A DNA stretch of 8,226 bases, from contig JABJFP010000158.1 in the NCBI GenBank assembly GCA_018662715.1, positions 1-8,226 of the forward strand. The letters run 5' to 3'. Below, one piece after another: positions 1-7,720 of this stretch. The notes under the pieces were generated by a model, which saw only the letters and a list, made by a program, of their open reading frames with translations, ran no database searches and was not told where the DNA came from. Numbering within the stretch: the stretch's first letter is position 1; each line of letters opens with the position of its first letter. This DNA is from Methanobacteriota archaeon. Lineage in GTDB: Archaea > Thermoplasmatota > Poseidoniia > Poseidoniales > Poseidoniaceae. The position numbers and the translations under genes are program-made.

Positions 1-1
1 C

Positions 2-1342
2 AAAAGAACCAACCCCTCGGTGTGGAAGAACATTGGAAAATTACCGGTACGGGGATTCCTCATATTGCTCGTACTCACTGCTGCAGTGACGTCTTACGGC
101 ATTGCCAATCTCGATGAGATGAACAAACCAATTACTGGCTCATCCGAAGCACCTGATGGAATTGATTCTCTTAATTCACTCGCTGAGTATTCTCGTCAAT
201 TTAGCAGTGGTCAAACATCCCTGTTCATCTACGATGCTACTGAGCGACCCAACCTAAATGGAACTGAAAACATCAGAGACCTTCCAGTCCTTGACTCAAT
301 GGATGAAATAGAAGGGGCAATAGACCAGGTAGATGAAACGGCAACAACGAGCATTATCACCTTCCTGAAAACCATTCCTGCAACAATTACACTTACAGAA
401 GGTGTTACTGTTGGTGATGGTTCTCTTTGGGATCTGCTCCATGACCCTTGTTGGGATAGTGAAGAGATACTTGACCTCAACTGCCCTGGCTGGACCTTGA
501 TTCCTGTTTCAGAACGTGAAGCGCTGAGGAAGGACATGGTCAATGTGGCGTTTGACACGTTATCTGAGGAAGTTCGGTCGATGCTGTTGAATGAAAACGG
601 TGACAAGGCGATTGTCTATGTGACCCAACCGTACATGAATCTCAATGTGGCCGGGGAACTTAGGGATGAGATCGATGGAATCCTAGGCGAAGGGCCCACA
701 TTGCTCAATACAAGAACATCCTTACTTACAGGTGGACTCCCTGTATCTCTTGACATCAATGATGGAATTCATGACACGCAAAGCAAGACAACAATAATCA
801 CGTTACTCGTTCTCACTGTACTTCTTGCCATTGTATTCCGCTCCCCGAGGTTAGGAATTTACACAATGATACCAGTGGCAGTAGTCATCTTGTGGCAACC
901 ACTCCTTATGCAAAGTGGAGATGTCAACGTGAATATTTTCACGGCAATGATTGGAACGATTGTCTTTGGAATTGGTGTGGACGATGCGATTCACGTCATG
1001 CATCGGATACAGGAAGAGGGGGAGTCGCCTCATGGCATGGCTTCTGCGATTGAAGAAACCGGTCAGACTATTTTTGAAACAACAATCACCACTGTCTCTG
1101 GCATTGGAGCAGGATTCCTGGCTGCATTCCCCGGCTTAGAGAATTTCTTCATGTTGATGTGTCTTCTGATTATCTTCGCATTCCTCACCAGTTCATTCCT
1201 ACTGCCTGCTATAATCACCGCAGAACATGTAGTGAGAGCTAAAATCAACGGCCATCCGTCATGGATCGATTTCGGTGATGGAATCGCAGTTGGTCAACCT
1301 GATGTAATGAAATCACTTGATGCAATCGTAATTGATGATTAA
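2..1342 (+). CDS. RND/MMPL-superfamily membrane transporter, C-terminal half (5' truncated by window edge)
   Basis: The reading frame is already open at base 2 and ends at TAA 1340-1342, giving 446 visible residues. A GTG at base 20 could serve as a start, but it falls immediately before a transmembrane helix in mid-protein, so I treat the gene as running in from the left. In fragment numbering the topology is one helix (about 16-35), an extracytoplasmic loop of about 225 residues, then five helices (about 263-279, 285-303, 310-326, 357-376, 382-404). This is the TM7-loop-TM8-12 pattern of the second half of an RND protein. The motif GIGVDDAIHVMHR, with the acid pair at 327-328 in the helix after TM9, is typical of the MMPL/COG1033 group and is the presumed proton-relay site. 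Two loop cysteines 11 residues apart could form a disulfide. Such proteins use the proton gradient to export lipids or other hydrophobic compounds, but the substrate cannot be read here. The last 30 or so residues form a short cytoplasmic tail. Confidence 0.9.
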   Translation, partial: KRTNPSVWKNIGKLPVRGFLILLVLTAAVTSYGIANLDEMNKPITGSSEAPDGIDSLNSLAEYSRQFSSGQTSLFIYDATERPNLNGTENIRDLPVLDSMDEIEGAIDQVDETATTSIITFLKTIPATITLTEGVTVGDGSLWDLLHDPCWDSEEILDLNCPGWTLIPVSEREALRKDMVNVAFDTLSEEVRSMLLNENGDKAIVYVTQPYMNLNVAGELRDEIDGILGEGPTLLNTRTSLLTGGLPVSLDINDGIHDTQSKTTIITLLVLTVLLAIVFRSPRLGIYTMIPVAVVILWQPLLMQSGDVNVNIFTAMIGTIVFGIGVDDAIHVMHRIQEEGESPHGMASAIEETGQTIFETTITTVSGIGAGFLAAFPGLENFFMLMCLLIIFAFLTSSFLLPAIITAEHVVRAKINGHPSWIDFGDGIAVGQPDVMKSLDAIVIDD

Positions 1343-1527
1343 AGAAGTGGGGTAAGTTGAGGACCATACCACAGAAACCCATTTCAAAATACTTCACAAC
1401 ACCTCTAACGCCCTTATTCCTCAGTAACCCAGCTGAACCCGCTGGCGGCGATAGTGACGGAATCAAATGAAGAAGAGTGAATCAATCATCCGTCTGGTAG
1501 TCCATGTGTAATGAATCATCTTGAGAG
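1343..1527. other. Intergenic spacer between RND gene and rnpB 3' end
   Basis: This 185-bp stretch lies between the convergent 3' ends of the RND gene (plus strand) and rnpB (minus strand). No credible coding frame is present. The only ATG-started frame on the plus strand (1467-1511) encodes 14 residues, and the minus-strand frame crossing it overlaps the RND gene. A weak potential hairpin is CCAGC (1429-1433) with GCTGG (1441-1445) and a 7-nt loop. I see no long T-run on either strand that would mark a clear terminator. Confidence 0.5.
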
Positions 1528-1832
1528 TGGAGGGAGTAGGGAGTAAGCCCCTTTCTGTTCCCTTTCGGTGATCGCATTCAACTGTGCATCCTACCTGTTC
1601 CTCGTCGTGCCGAGTTAACGGAACGGTTTGGACTTGCTCCAGCGGGGTTGCTCGTCTCATCGACAACAAGGCAATCTCGGTCTTTCAACGTCATCGTACA
1701 CACCTTGCATCGTTCGTTTCTGCTGCATTGACCCAACCATTTCTGTTTGCTTCCTTCTGTCAGCCGCTTGCACTACGGAGAGGGGACTTTCCTCAGAGTC
1801 GAACTCTGTCAGCGATCCTCCTACTCCCTCCA
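1528..1832 (-). ncRNA. rnpB: RNase P RNA, catalytic subunit
   Basis: This is the RNA component of ribonuclease P, which removes 5' leaders from tRNA precursors. It is read on the minus strand, 1832 to 1528, about 305 nt, a normal length for archaeal type A RNAs. The terminal helix P1 is a perfect 13-bp pairing of 1820-1832 with 1528-1540. P2 pairs 1812-1817 with 1570-1575 (GAUCGC/GCGAUC). P3 is a CAGAGU-UCG-ACUCUG hairpin at 1794-1808. Conserved region I reads GAGGAAAGUCCCC (1794 to 1782). Region V reads ACAGAAAGGGGCUUAC (1558 to 1543). Together they form P4: A1788-U1546, G1787-C1547, bulged U1786, then four C-G pairs (1785-1782 with 1548-1551), reproducing the universal bulged uridine. GGAGCAAGUCCAAA (1640 to 1627) matches the P10/P11 region seen in bacteria and archaea. 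Exact ends are inferred from P1. It follows the giant gene on the same strand by 51 nt, so it has either its own promoter or is processed from that transcript. Confidence 0.95.
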
Positions 1833-1854
1833 TGATGGACTGTTCGCCTCTCGC

Positions 1855-1862
1855 ATTTCAAT
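1855..1862 (-). promoter_or_regulatory. Candidate TATA-like box for rnpB
   Basis: On the minus strand ATTGAAAT lies 23-30 nt upstream of the inferred 5' end of RNase P RNA at 1832, the distance expected for an archaeal box A. The match to the usual TTTAWATA-like core is only partial. The same bases lie in a small inverted repeat (CGCAT 1852-1856, ATGCG 1861-1865), so the signal could instead be an RNA hairpin. Confidence 0.3.
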
Positions 1863-1875
1863 GCGCCGTTGGGAG

Positions 1876-1880
1876 AAAAA
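1876..1880 (-). terminator. Candidate U-run terminator after the giant secreted-protein gene
   Basis: Just past the TGA stop (1884-1886), the transcript of the giant gene would read UUUUU at 1880 to 1876. Short U-runs directly after a stop codon are typical archaeal termination signals and need no hairpin. It is only five residues long, so the call is tentative. If it is inefficient, the transcript would continue into rnpB. Confidence 0.3.
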
Positions 1881-1883
1881 CCA

Positions 1884-4800
1884 TCACTGATAGGGATTTT
1901 CGCCAGGAGAAGAGACTTCGCGTGAAGCCCCATATGGACCTTGTTGACCTGCAGGTTCTATCTTCTTAACGGCAGGAGTTGAGCGTGAAGGAGGAGGTGC
2001 CATTTCTGGAACAACTTCACGTCGCAAACCATAGACAAGCAGACCAACAAGACTCAATGATAACAATCCGACAACAATCAACAAAGAAGAATTCACGCTT
2101 GCTATGCTGCCAAGCACGCCCTCAGTACGAGGCTCATCCACTCGGACTGTACTGGATTGGACGGATGGACCGTTCACAATATTAATTTCAAGCCACATTG
2201 TACCATCACGGGTCGGCTTCCATGAATAATCATACAGTACTGTTTCACCACTTTGAATTTCTAATGTTCGGGCGTCAAGTTGAGTTCGAGCGCCCGATGA
2301 TTCCACGAGATTGACGATAACTTGAGCCTCACCATCTGCGAGACCATAGTTGGAGATCATTGTAGCAATTTCTACATAATCACCCTGATGAATATCTGAT
2401 TTAGGATCCATCTCTACCTTTGAAAAGGAATACTCTGGCACCCGTTGTTCCAACGACCAAACTCGTAGAGGGGAGTCAATGTCATTGAATACCTCATTCA
2501 CAGGATGGCCTGCTGCATCCATACCTGTCACCCATATTCGCAATTCAACTGAACTTGTACGGAACACTGGAAGCATCAATTCATCTAAGTCCAAAGAACT
2601 ACGAACCGGAATGGATGTACCAGATAGACGTTCACCAAGGATTTCTAGAGGGATACTTCCATTGTCATAAACATAGGAATTGATGCCCAATCCCGCTTCA
2701 TTAAGGGACCAGTGAAGGCGAAGTGTAGATTCATCCAATTGTGCACTCTCGTTGAGACGTAGTTCAAATTGCAAGCCTTTCCAATCCTCTTCCTTGAGTT
2801 CTGAATTCGCAGATGGACGGTCAATTGCGTTGACGCTTGGGGCTTGATTATCTACAATGAACCAGATAAAAGCCAAATTATCTCCCCTGTATATTGCGCC
2901 ATTAGGAGCGTCAAACAATCCACCGGTCAAACCGTAGGTATTCTCCTGAAGTGGGGCCATGACCGTCCCGCTAAATGAACCATTTACAGTTTCAAGAACG
3001 ACTGAGTTTTCTCCCAAATTAATCTCGACATCGATGTTCTCTTCAAGGGCTTCTCCGGTGCGGAACCACATCAGTGAGCCTGAAATATCAAACGTTGTTC
3101 TTGGTTTGACCCAGTAACCAGGCGAATCATTCGGTTCGTCTCCAAGTTGTATCAACAAAGAATCTTCATCAAACACAACCTCGCTTGAAAACTTCCAACA
3201 TAATCGTTCAAGGGTGAACCGATTCGATTGTCCGGATTGGTCCAACATGGTAATATGAGGAATCCGAAGAAGGGATGTATCTGCATCATAGCCCCATTCA
3301 ATGGAAAAATTCGCTTCAAATGCTCCGTTTCTTGAAAACAAATCATCTGCTTCAGTCGGGATAAGTTCACACGATTCCACGTTGACGAAATTGTGAGAAG
3401 ATGTGCAAATTCCAGTTGTTTGGTTCCATGAGATGGTCGCTGGAGTCGGCGTATTTGATGCGAGCGAAAGATGGATTTCTGCAATGTCAAAGATTCCATT
3501 CTTTTCCCAAATGGGTACATTGATTGTATTCGTTTCCCCTGGGTGGATCCATGGATTCACACCTTGCTCCCATCCAACGGTGGCTGCTCCCAAGGAGGGC
3601 GCACCATTGTCATTGATTTGAACATGGAACAGAGGAGATGAAGGTGAACCAGAATCAGCCATCATGTGCCCTGCACTGTCCGCAACTTCCAGCCATCCAA
3701 TGAAGTAGTCACCAAATACAGCATCTGAAGTATCGACGTACAACAGGTATTCATCCATAAGCAATGTGAGGTTTTCAGGGAGTGTTAGATCAAGGGTTTG
3801 AATCTCTTCAAGGTCCATTACTCCGTCCTGGTTAGCATCATCCACCCAAGAGGACCAGATATGCGACTTAGCATGTGTTGGAAGGTGAGGACGGTCGCTA
3901 ATGGTGAACGCCAAAGAAGTAACTGGGCTTGAATCACGATGGTCAAACCTCTCAACATCAGAGGAAATGAGGGTTGGGGCAATGTTATCAAACAAGAAAG
4001 TGAACGAGGTTTCCACCTCATTTACCACGCTTTGACCACGAAGAGGAATCACTTCAACTCCAAGGTCGATTGAAGTTCGCCCAGTTGGGATACTGTAGGG
4101 GAACAAGGCGACACCGTTGCTGTAAGATGAAGTTGTAGCATATTCTGTACCATCCACCATAAATCGGACTAGGGCTTGTCCTGTACGTGGGGTACCTTCG
4201 TTTGCACCCTCAAATCCAAGAACCACTTCAACATTGATGAAATCACCAGCACGAAGATAATTATGAGTAGGAGATGAGCGGATTCCATTGCTTGAGAGAA
4301 CAGACCACGATTCAAGGGAAATATCGTTTTCAACACCTTGGTCATTTCCTAAGCCAAAACTTGCAGACACAGGTAGCATTGGGCCGGTGGGTGCAAGGAA
4401 ATTGACTGCAATCACTGCAGAGGATTCGTCGTCCCATGAATCCGGGAATTTGAATCGGTGCTGAATCTCTAAGAAACTTCCAGCAGAAATTGCATCAATT
4501 GAGCCAGATTCTCCATCGTCAAACCAGATGAGAGGGATACCGCTGGTTGTGCATGATGAAATACTGACTGGAGTAATTGGAAGTGCATTAACGGGACATC
4601 GGATGTTCGTCTGTTGGTTCGGACCGATTAAATTCAACTCAACATCCCATGATGATTGCTCAGCATGCGTGAGAGCGTCGGTCACACCGATTCCTGCAAA
4701 ATCAAAAGTAGCTGCTGTTTCAATCCAATCGTTGCTAGGGACAAGGGTGTTTGAAACGTTTTCCACCATAAAGGAAACAGGTTCTACAGAGGCTTGTGTT

Positions 4801-6923
4801 TGCAGGTCAGTAACAGTAAGAGAAATCGCCCCAGTACCATCCATTCTAACCGGTAGCGCAATTTCTTTCTGGCCCTGAACGGCAACAACTGAGGATAGTG
4901 CATCGTTTAATCCGATAACGAGAGGGTGAACGGCATTGAGAGTGAGCGTTATGTCAGGGTTGTAAGGGGCAAAGACACCACCGAGAAGGACATCACCCGA
5001 GGATAATGAAGAACCGATCCGAATTTGCAAATTAGCCATCGGAAGTGAAGGAATACCCACTGTATTTGACGCACTCCCAAGAGCCGTATTAAGCGAGGCA
5101 AGTTCGGTTTGAGTAAGGGTTACAAACTCCATGTCTTGAAGATTTGATAAGCCTCTGTTGAGGATATCTTGCCCGTTAATCGACATTGCCATAAACGGAC
5201 TTAACAGTTCTGCGCTTGGAGATGCTACTGCGAACTGAAAGGCATCAACACCATCGGTAGGGAGGGCAACATCAAAGTTGGCTGAGCCTGATGGAGATGT
5301 TGCAATGGACTGCCACATCTTACCGTTTAACAATTCATCTTGCAGGCCAAACGAACCCAAACCATTTCGTTCCATGGACCATTCAGAAGTACCATCAAGG
5401 CCGATGTCAATTCGTAGACCTCGGACAACAGAAGTTCGAACGAGTTCGACATCAAATGTGTCCCACGTGTAGGTTCCAGAGGTGCTCTTCATGCGGAACT
5501 GAGCCATAAAAGCAGGTGCATCTAGGTCCAAATCACCTTGTGAATCCACGGGGAGCCAGTTGAGACCTCCATCGATTGAAACCTCCATCACACCCGGGCC
5601 GGTGACACTGTTTGATGTCTTGACCGAAGAAAAACCACTTCGTAGATGGAACACTTCGGAGGTCACCGTACCACTGCTGGTAATCACACCGCTACTTTGC
5701 CACGAGCCAGATTGGATGTCCCAGCCGTCTCCAGTTGGATCATCATCGAAAGTTTTCATGAGATGACCATCGAATGAAATGCTACGAATTTTGGACACCC
5801 CACCTCCGGAGCCCTGCAGCATGTGAATCTGTAATCTTGCTGATGGGTATTCTTTCCAATCAATAATCCCAAGGTCGACTTGGGTAGACGTCATGTGTTC
5901 AAAACCAGGAATCGGCACCATCGTTTGGGCGTCCAAGAGTTGCCATTCAAATACAGAAGAGGGGTCAATTGTTGCATCCATCTGCATGAACCCGTAAGAG
6001 CGTTCTTCACCACGTCCCAAATCACTTGGCCCAAAGGCGCTTGATGTCCAATTTCCCTCTCCACTAGAGATTCCAGATGCTGCTGGAAGAATCTCTATGT
6101 CATCAATATTCCAACCTGTATATTGGACTGAACCATCGGTTGAGCCCAATCCAAACCGAACTTGGAAATTCGGATTGTTTTGAACATGAGTTGTGATACT
6201 CACGGTTTGTTGAGTATAACTTCCATCATTGATTGTGCTCGTCGGGTTGGACCAAACATTGACCCAGTTTCCTGTTGTACTTTTGACCGAAACGTATGCG
6301 TGGTCATAACTCGAACTCTCAACGCCCAGTCGCTTCATGAATTTGAGATCCCACGCCCCTGAACACCCTCCGCAATTCATTACTGGGGAGGTAGCCCAAA
6401 ATGGCCCACCCATATTGCTTGGATAATTTCCGTTATAGGTGTAGATTGCCTTAGTTCCACTGCTGGCGCCAATGCTGCCATCAGTGCCGTAAAACCAAAC
6501 GTTGGTGCCGCCAAGGGTGAAGGGGTTAACTCCCTCAAAATCATAGGTCCATCCTTGGGGTAGCAGCCCTAATTCAGAACCGTTGACATCCATACCGTCA
6601 TACACCGAACCTTGGTCAAAATCACCCACTTCGCTCCATGATGAAGCGACTGAGTCACTGAGGTCCGAAGCCTCAATTCCAAGTTCAAGGGATTCAATCG
6701 CATGTCCATCTGGCACACTGAGACTCACCCGTTGATTTGCCCCATCGGGCCATGAACCAACCGTGATCGATGTTGCTTGGCCCAATGTTGAGGCCTTGGA
6801 ACCGGTTTCTTCAGTATCAAAAAGAGCCTCACCGTGCCCGATATTCATGGCAGGAAGTAATGACATCAAGAACAGAATTACCAAGCCCGCTGCAACCCGC
6901 TGACTGCCTTGTCCGCCTCTCAT
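1884..6923 (-). CDS. Giant secreted, C-terminally membrane-anchored multidomain surface protein
   Basis: This 1679-residue protein has no family name I recognise with confidence. I start at ATG 6923. A TTG frame reaches 6944 but adds only seven poorly signal-like residues, and a TATA-like box sits 25-31 nt upstream of the ATG. Residues 1-33 form a signal peptide (basic start, then a VILFLMSLLPAM core). Residues about 80-280 resemble MAM/jelly-roll domains, with a close NCGGC pair and a GWNIDDIEI signature at 270. An Asp-box SIDGGLNW lies at 449-456. Beta-rich Ig-like modules open with D-N-x-A-P or D-N-G-A-P at 979, 1105 and 1358. A perfect EF-hand-type loop, DANQDGVMDLEE, is at 1029-1040. Residues about 1510-1598 look like CARDB, followed by a membrane helix (about 1610-1632), RRE, and a Pro-rich cytoplasmic tail. 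The bulk should be outside the cell, facing substrate or other cells; adhesion, polymer binding or structure are possible. No protease or glycosidase catalytic motif was seen. The frame is intact throughout. Confidence 0.9.
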   Translation of the reverse strand: MRGGQGSQRVAAGLVILFLMSLLPAMNIGHGEALFDTEETGSKASTLGQATSITVGSWPDGANQRVSLSVPDGHAIESLELGIEASDLSDSVASSWSEVGDFDQGSVYDGMDVNGSELGLLPQGWTYDFEGVNPFTLGGTNVWFYGTDGSIGASSGTKAIYTYNGNYPSNMGGPFWATSPVMNCGGCSGAWDLKFMKRLGVESSSYDHAYVSVKSTTGNWVNVWSNPTSTINDGSYTQQTVSITTHVQNNPNFQVRFGLGSTDGSVQYTGWNIDDIEILPAASGISSGEGNWTSSAFGPSDLGRGEERSYGFMQMDATIDPSSVFEWQLLDAQTMVPIPGFEHMTSTQVDLGIIDWKEYPSARLQIHMLQGSGGGVSKIRSISFDGHLMKTFDDDPTGDGWDIQSGSWQSSGVITSSGTVTSEVFHLRSGFSSVKTSNSVTGPGVMEVSIDGGLNWLPVDSQGDLDLDAPAFMAQFRMKSTSGTYTWDTFDVELVRTSVVRGLRIDIGLDGTSEWSMERNGLGSFGLQDELLNGKMWQSIATSPSGSANFDVALPTDGVDAFQFAVASPSAELLSPFMAMSINGQDILNRGLSNLQDMEFVTLTQTELASLNTALGSASNTVGIPSLPMANLQIRIGSSLSSGDVLLGGVFAPYNPDITLTLNAVHPLVIGLNDALSSVVAVQGQKEIALPVRMDGTGAISLTVTDLQTQASVEPVSFMVENVSNTLVPSNDWIETAATFDFAGIGVTDALTHAEQSSWDVELNLIGPNQQTNIRCPVNALPITPVSISSCTTSGIPLIWFDDGESGSIDAISAGSFLEIQHRFKFPDSWDDESSAVIAVNFLAPTGPMLPVSASFGLGNDQGVENDISLESWSVLSSNGIRSSPTHNYLRAGDFINVEVVLGFEGANEGTPRTGQALVRFMVDGTEYATTSSYSNGVALFPYSIPTGRTSIDLGVEVIPLRGQSVVNEVETSFTFLFDNIAPTLISSDVERFDHRDSSPVTSLAFTISDRPHLPTHAKSHIWSSWVDDANQDGVMDLEEIQTLDLTLPENLTLLMDEYLLYVDTSDAVFGDYFIGWLEVADSAGHMMADSGSPSSPLFHVQINDNGAPSLGAATVGWEQGVNPWIHPGETNTINVPIWEKNGIFDIAEIHLSLASNTPTPATISWNQTTGICTSSHNFVNVESCELIPTEADDLFSRNGAFEANFSIEWGYDADTSLLRIPHITMLDQSGQSNRFTLERLCWKFSSEVVFDEDSLLIQLGDEPNDSPGYWVKPRTTFDISGSLMWFRTGEALEENIDVEINLGENSVVLETVNGSFSGTVMAPLQENTYGLTGGLFDAPNGAIYRGDNLAFIWFIVDNQAPSVNAIDRPSANSELKEEDWKGLQFELRLNESAQLDESTLRLHWSLNEAGLGINSYVYDNGSIPLEILGERLSGTSIPVRSSLDLDELMLPVFRTSSVELRIWVTGMDAAGHPVNEVFNDIDSPLRVWSLEQRVPEYSFSKVEMDPKSDIHQGDYVEIATMISNYGLADGEAQVIVNLVESSGARTQLDARTLEIQSGETVLYDYSWKPTRDGTMWLEINIVNGPSVQSSTVRVDEPRTEGVLGSIASVNSSLLIVVGLLSLSLVGLLVYGLRREVVPEMAPPPSRSTPAVKKIEPAGQQGPYGASREVSSPGENPYQ
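3804..3839 (-). other. EF-hand/dockerin-like calcium-binding loop within the giant protein
   Basis: The codons encode DANQDGVMDLEE (residues 1029-1040). Ligand positions 1, 3, 5, 9 and 12 are D, N, D, D and E, with glycine at 6, which is the canonical calcium-binding loop. It is a single copy inside a beta-rich module, not the paired duplicate of a true dockerin. It probably stabilises the extracellular fold in seawater-level calcium; that role is inferred. Confidence 0.65.
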
Positions 6924-6947
6924 GTATCTATCACACCAAATCAAGGG

Positions 6948-6954
6948 TCTAAAG
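6948..6954 (-). promoter_or_regulatory. TATA-like box for the giant secreted-protein gene
   Basis: CTTTAGA on the minus strand is centred about 28 nt upstream of the ATG at 6923. That spacing places transcription initiation at or next to the start codon, fitting a leaderless mRNA. No Shine-Dalgarno-like purine run precedes the ATG, which agrees with this reading. Confidence 0.45.
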
Positions 6955-6991
6955 CCTTCGGACGTGGGTGTCTGTATGATTGTGTGTGAAG

Positions 6992-7000
6992 AAATACAAT
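6992..7000 (+). promoter_or_regulatory. TATA-like box for rpiA
   Basis: AAATACAAT, preceded by a purine-rich GAAG that could act as the TFB recognition element, is centred about 29 nt upstream of ATG 7025. The distance fits a leaderless transcript starting near the ATG. It supports choosing ATG 7025 over the TTG at 6980, because that TTG would lie upstream of this box. Confidence 0.5.
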
Positions 7001-7024
7001 AGGGCGGGTGCCCAACCCTCGGTC

Positions 7025-7720
7025 ATGGATGTTGAATCTCTAAAAGCAGAAGCAGGAATCTCCGCCTGTTCATATGTCAAAAGCGGCATGAAAGTTGGCC
7101 TTGGAACCGGTTCAACCGTAAAATACACCATCTTAGAACTCGGGCGAAGAGTCAGGGAGGAAGGGTTAGAAATTGTAGGAGTCCCTACTTCCATTGCCAC
7201 AGAAGTACTCGCTCTTGAGCAAGGTATTACCCTTAGTGAATTGGATGACTTGGACGGGCTCGATGTCGTCATTGACGGAACCGATGAGTTTGACCCCGAT
7301 TTCCAATTGATCAAGGGTGGAGGGGCTGCTTTGCTGCGCGAAAAGGTCGTAGCACAATCCTCTGCAAAAATGGTGGTTGTTGCTGATGATAGGAAGAGGG
7401 TGCAATGTTTAGGAGCGTTTCCACTTCCGATTGAAGTAACACCGTTTTCTAGCGGCTCAACCCTCAAGGCAATACAATCAGTTCTCAACTGTAAAGCCTC
7501 AGTACGTCAAGGAAGCGATGGAAACCTCGTCACCGATAATGGAAATTACATCGTCGATGCACAGACCGGTCCGACGCTCAGCAATCCATCCCAAACAGAG
7601 GCGGAACTTCTCCACATTGCTGGCGTTGTCCAAGTTGGTTTGTTCACCAACATGTGCGACGTTGTGATATTAGCCGGTGCTGATGGCGTTTCGGTTTTGG
7701 AGAAGGAAGACACATCGTGA
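7025..7720 (+). CDS. rpiA: Ribose-5-phosphate isomerase A
   Basis: This cytoplasmic enzyme interconverts ribose 5-phosphate and ribulose 5-phosphate, linking pentose phosphate or ribulose-monophosphate metabolism to nucleotide synthesis. From ATG 7025 the product is 231 residues, normal for RpiA. The phosphate-binding GLGTGST is at 25-31. The block DGTDEFD gives D84 and D87, followed by K97 in LIKGGG and E106 in LLREK. Their spacing matches D81, D84, K94 and E103 of the E. coli enzyme exactly. PIEVTPF (135-141), the NYIVDA strand (174-179) and HIAGVVQVGLF near the C-terminus are also family hallmarks. The frame extends to a TTG at 6980, adding 15 residues that do not resemble the family, so I reject that start. 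There is no ribosome-binding site; with the TATA-like box at 6992-7000 the message is probably leaderless. It is transcribed divergently from the giant surface-protein gene, with no functional link evident. Confidence 0.97.
   Translation: MDVESLKAEAGISACSYVKSGMKVGLGTGSTVKYTILELGRRVREEGLEIVGVPTSIATEVLALEQGITLSELDDLDGLDVVIDGTDEFDPDFQLIKGGGAALLREKVVAQSSAKMVVVADDRKRVQCLGAFPLPIEVTPFSSGSTLKAIQSVLNCKASVRQGSDGNLVTDNGNYIVDAQTGPTLSNPSQTEAELLHIAGVVQVGLFTNMCDVVILAGADGVSVLEKEDTS

Noticed and set aside
20..22. GTG as the true start of the RND gene
   Set aside because: The frame is open to the left edge and the residues that follow are the TM7 region of an RND protein, so the N-terminal half should lie outside the window. 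A half-size RND subunit is possible but less likely.
1467..1511. ATG-started 14-codon ORF after the RND gene
   Set aside because: It is too short, lacks a ribosome-binding site or nearby TATA box, and has no recognisable sequence.
1463..1669. Minus-strand 68-residue frame in the rnpB region
   Set aside because: It lies largely within RNase P RNA and its sequence is dictated by the RNA; there is no initiation signal or recognisable protein family.
1584..1969. Two overlapping plus-strand frames of 83 and 113 residues
   Set aside because: They run antisense to rnpB, and the longer one also enters the 3' end of the giant gene. Their composition is unlike a real protein and the conserved RNA structure explains the region.
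3152..3520. Minus-strand 122-residue frame inside the giant gene
   Set aside because: It is an out-of-frame shadow of an uninterrupted 1679-codon gene and has no independent start signal or family resemblance.
6924..6944. TTG start of the giant gene seven codons upstream
   Set aside because: The upstream residues (IWCDRY) spoil the basic start of the signal peptide, and the TATA-like box spacing fits ATG 6923.
6980..7024. TTG start extending rpiA by 15 residues
   Set aside because: The extension has no family similarity and the TATA-like box at 6992-7000 would lie inside it. ATG 7025 gives normal RpiA length.
6949..7488. Minus-strand 179-residue frame opposite rpiA
   Set aside because: It is antisense to a clearly conserved enzyme gene and Ser/Pro-rich in the way antisense shadows usually are.
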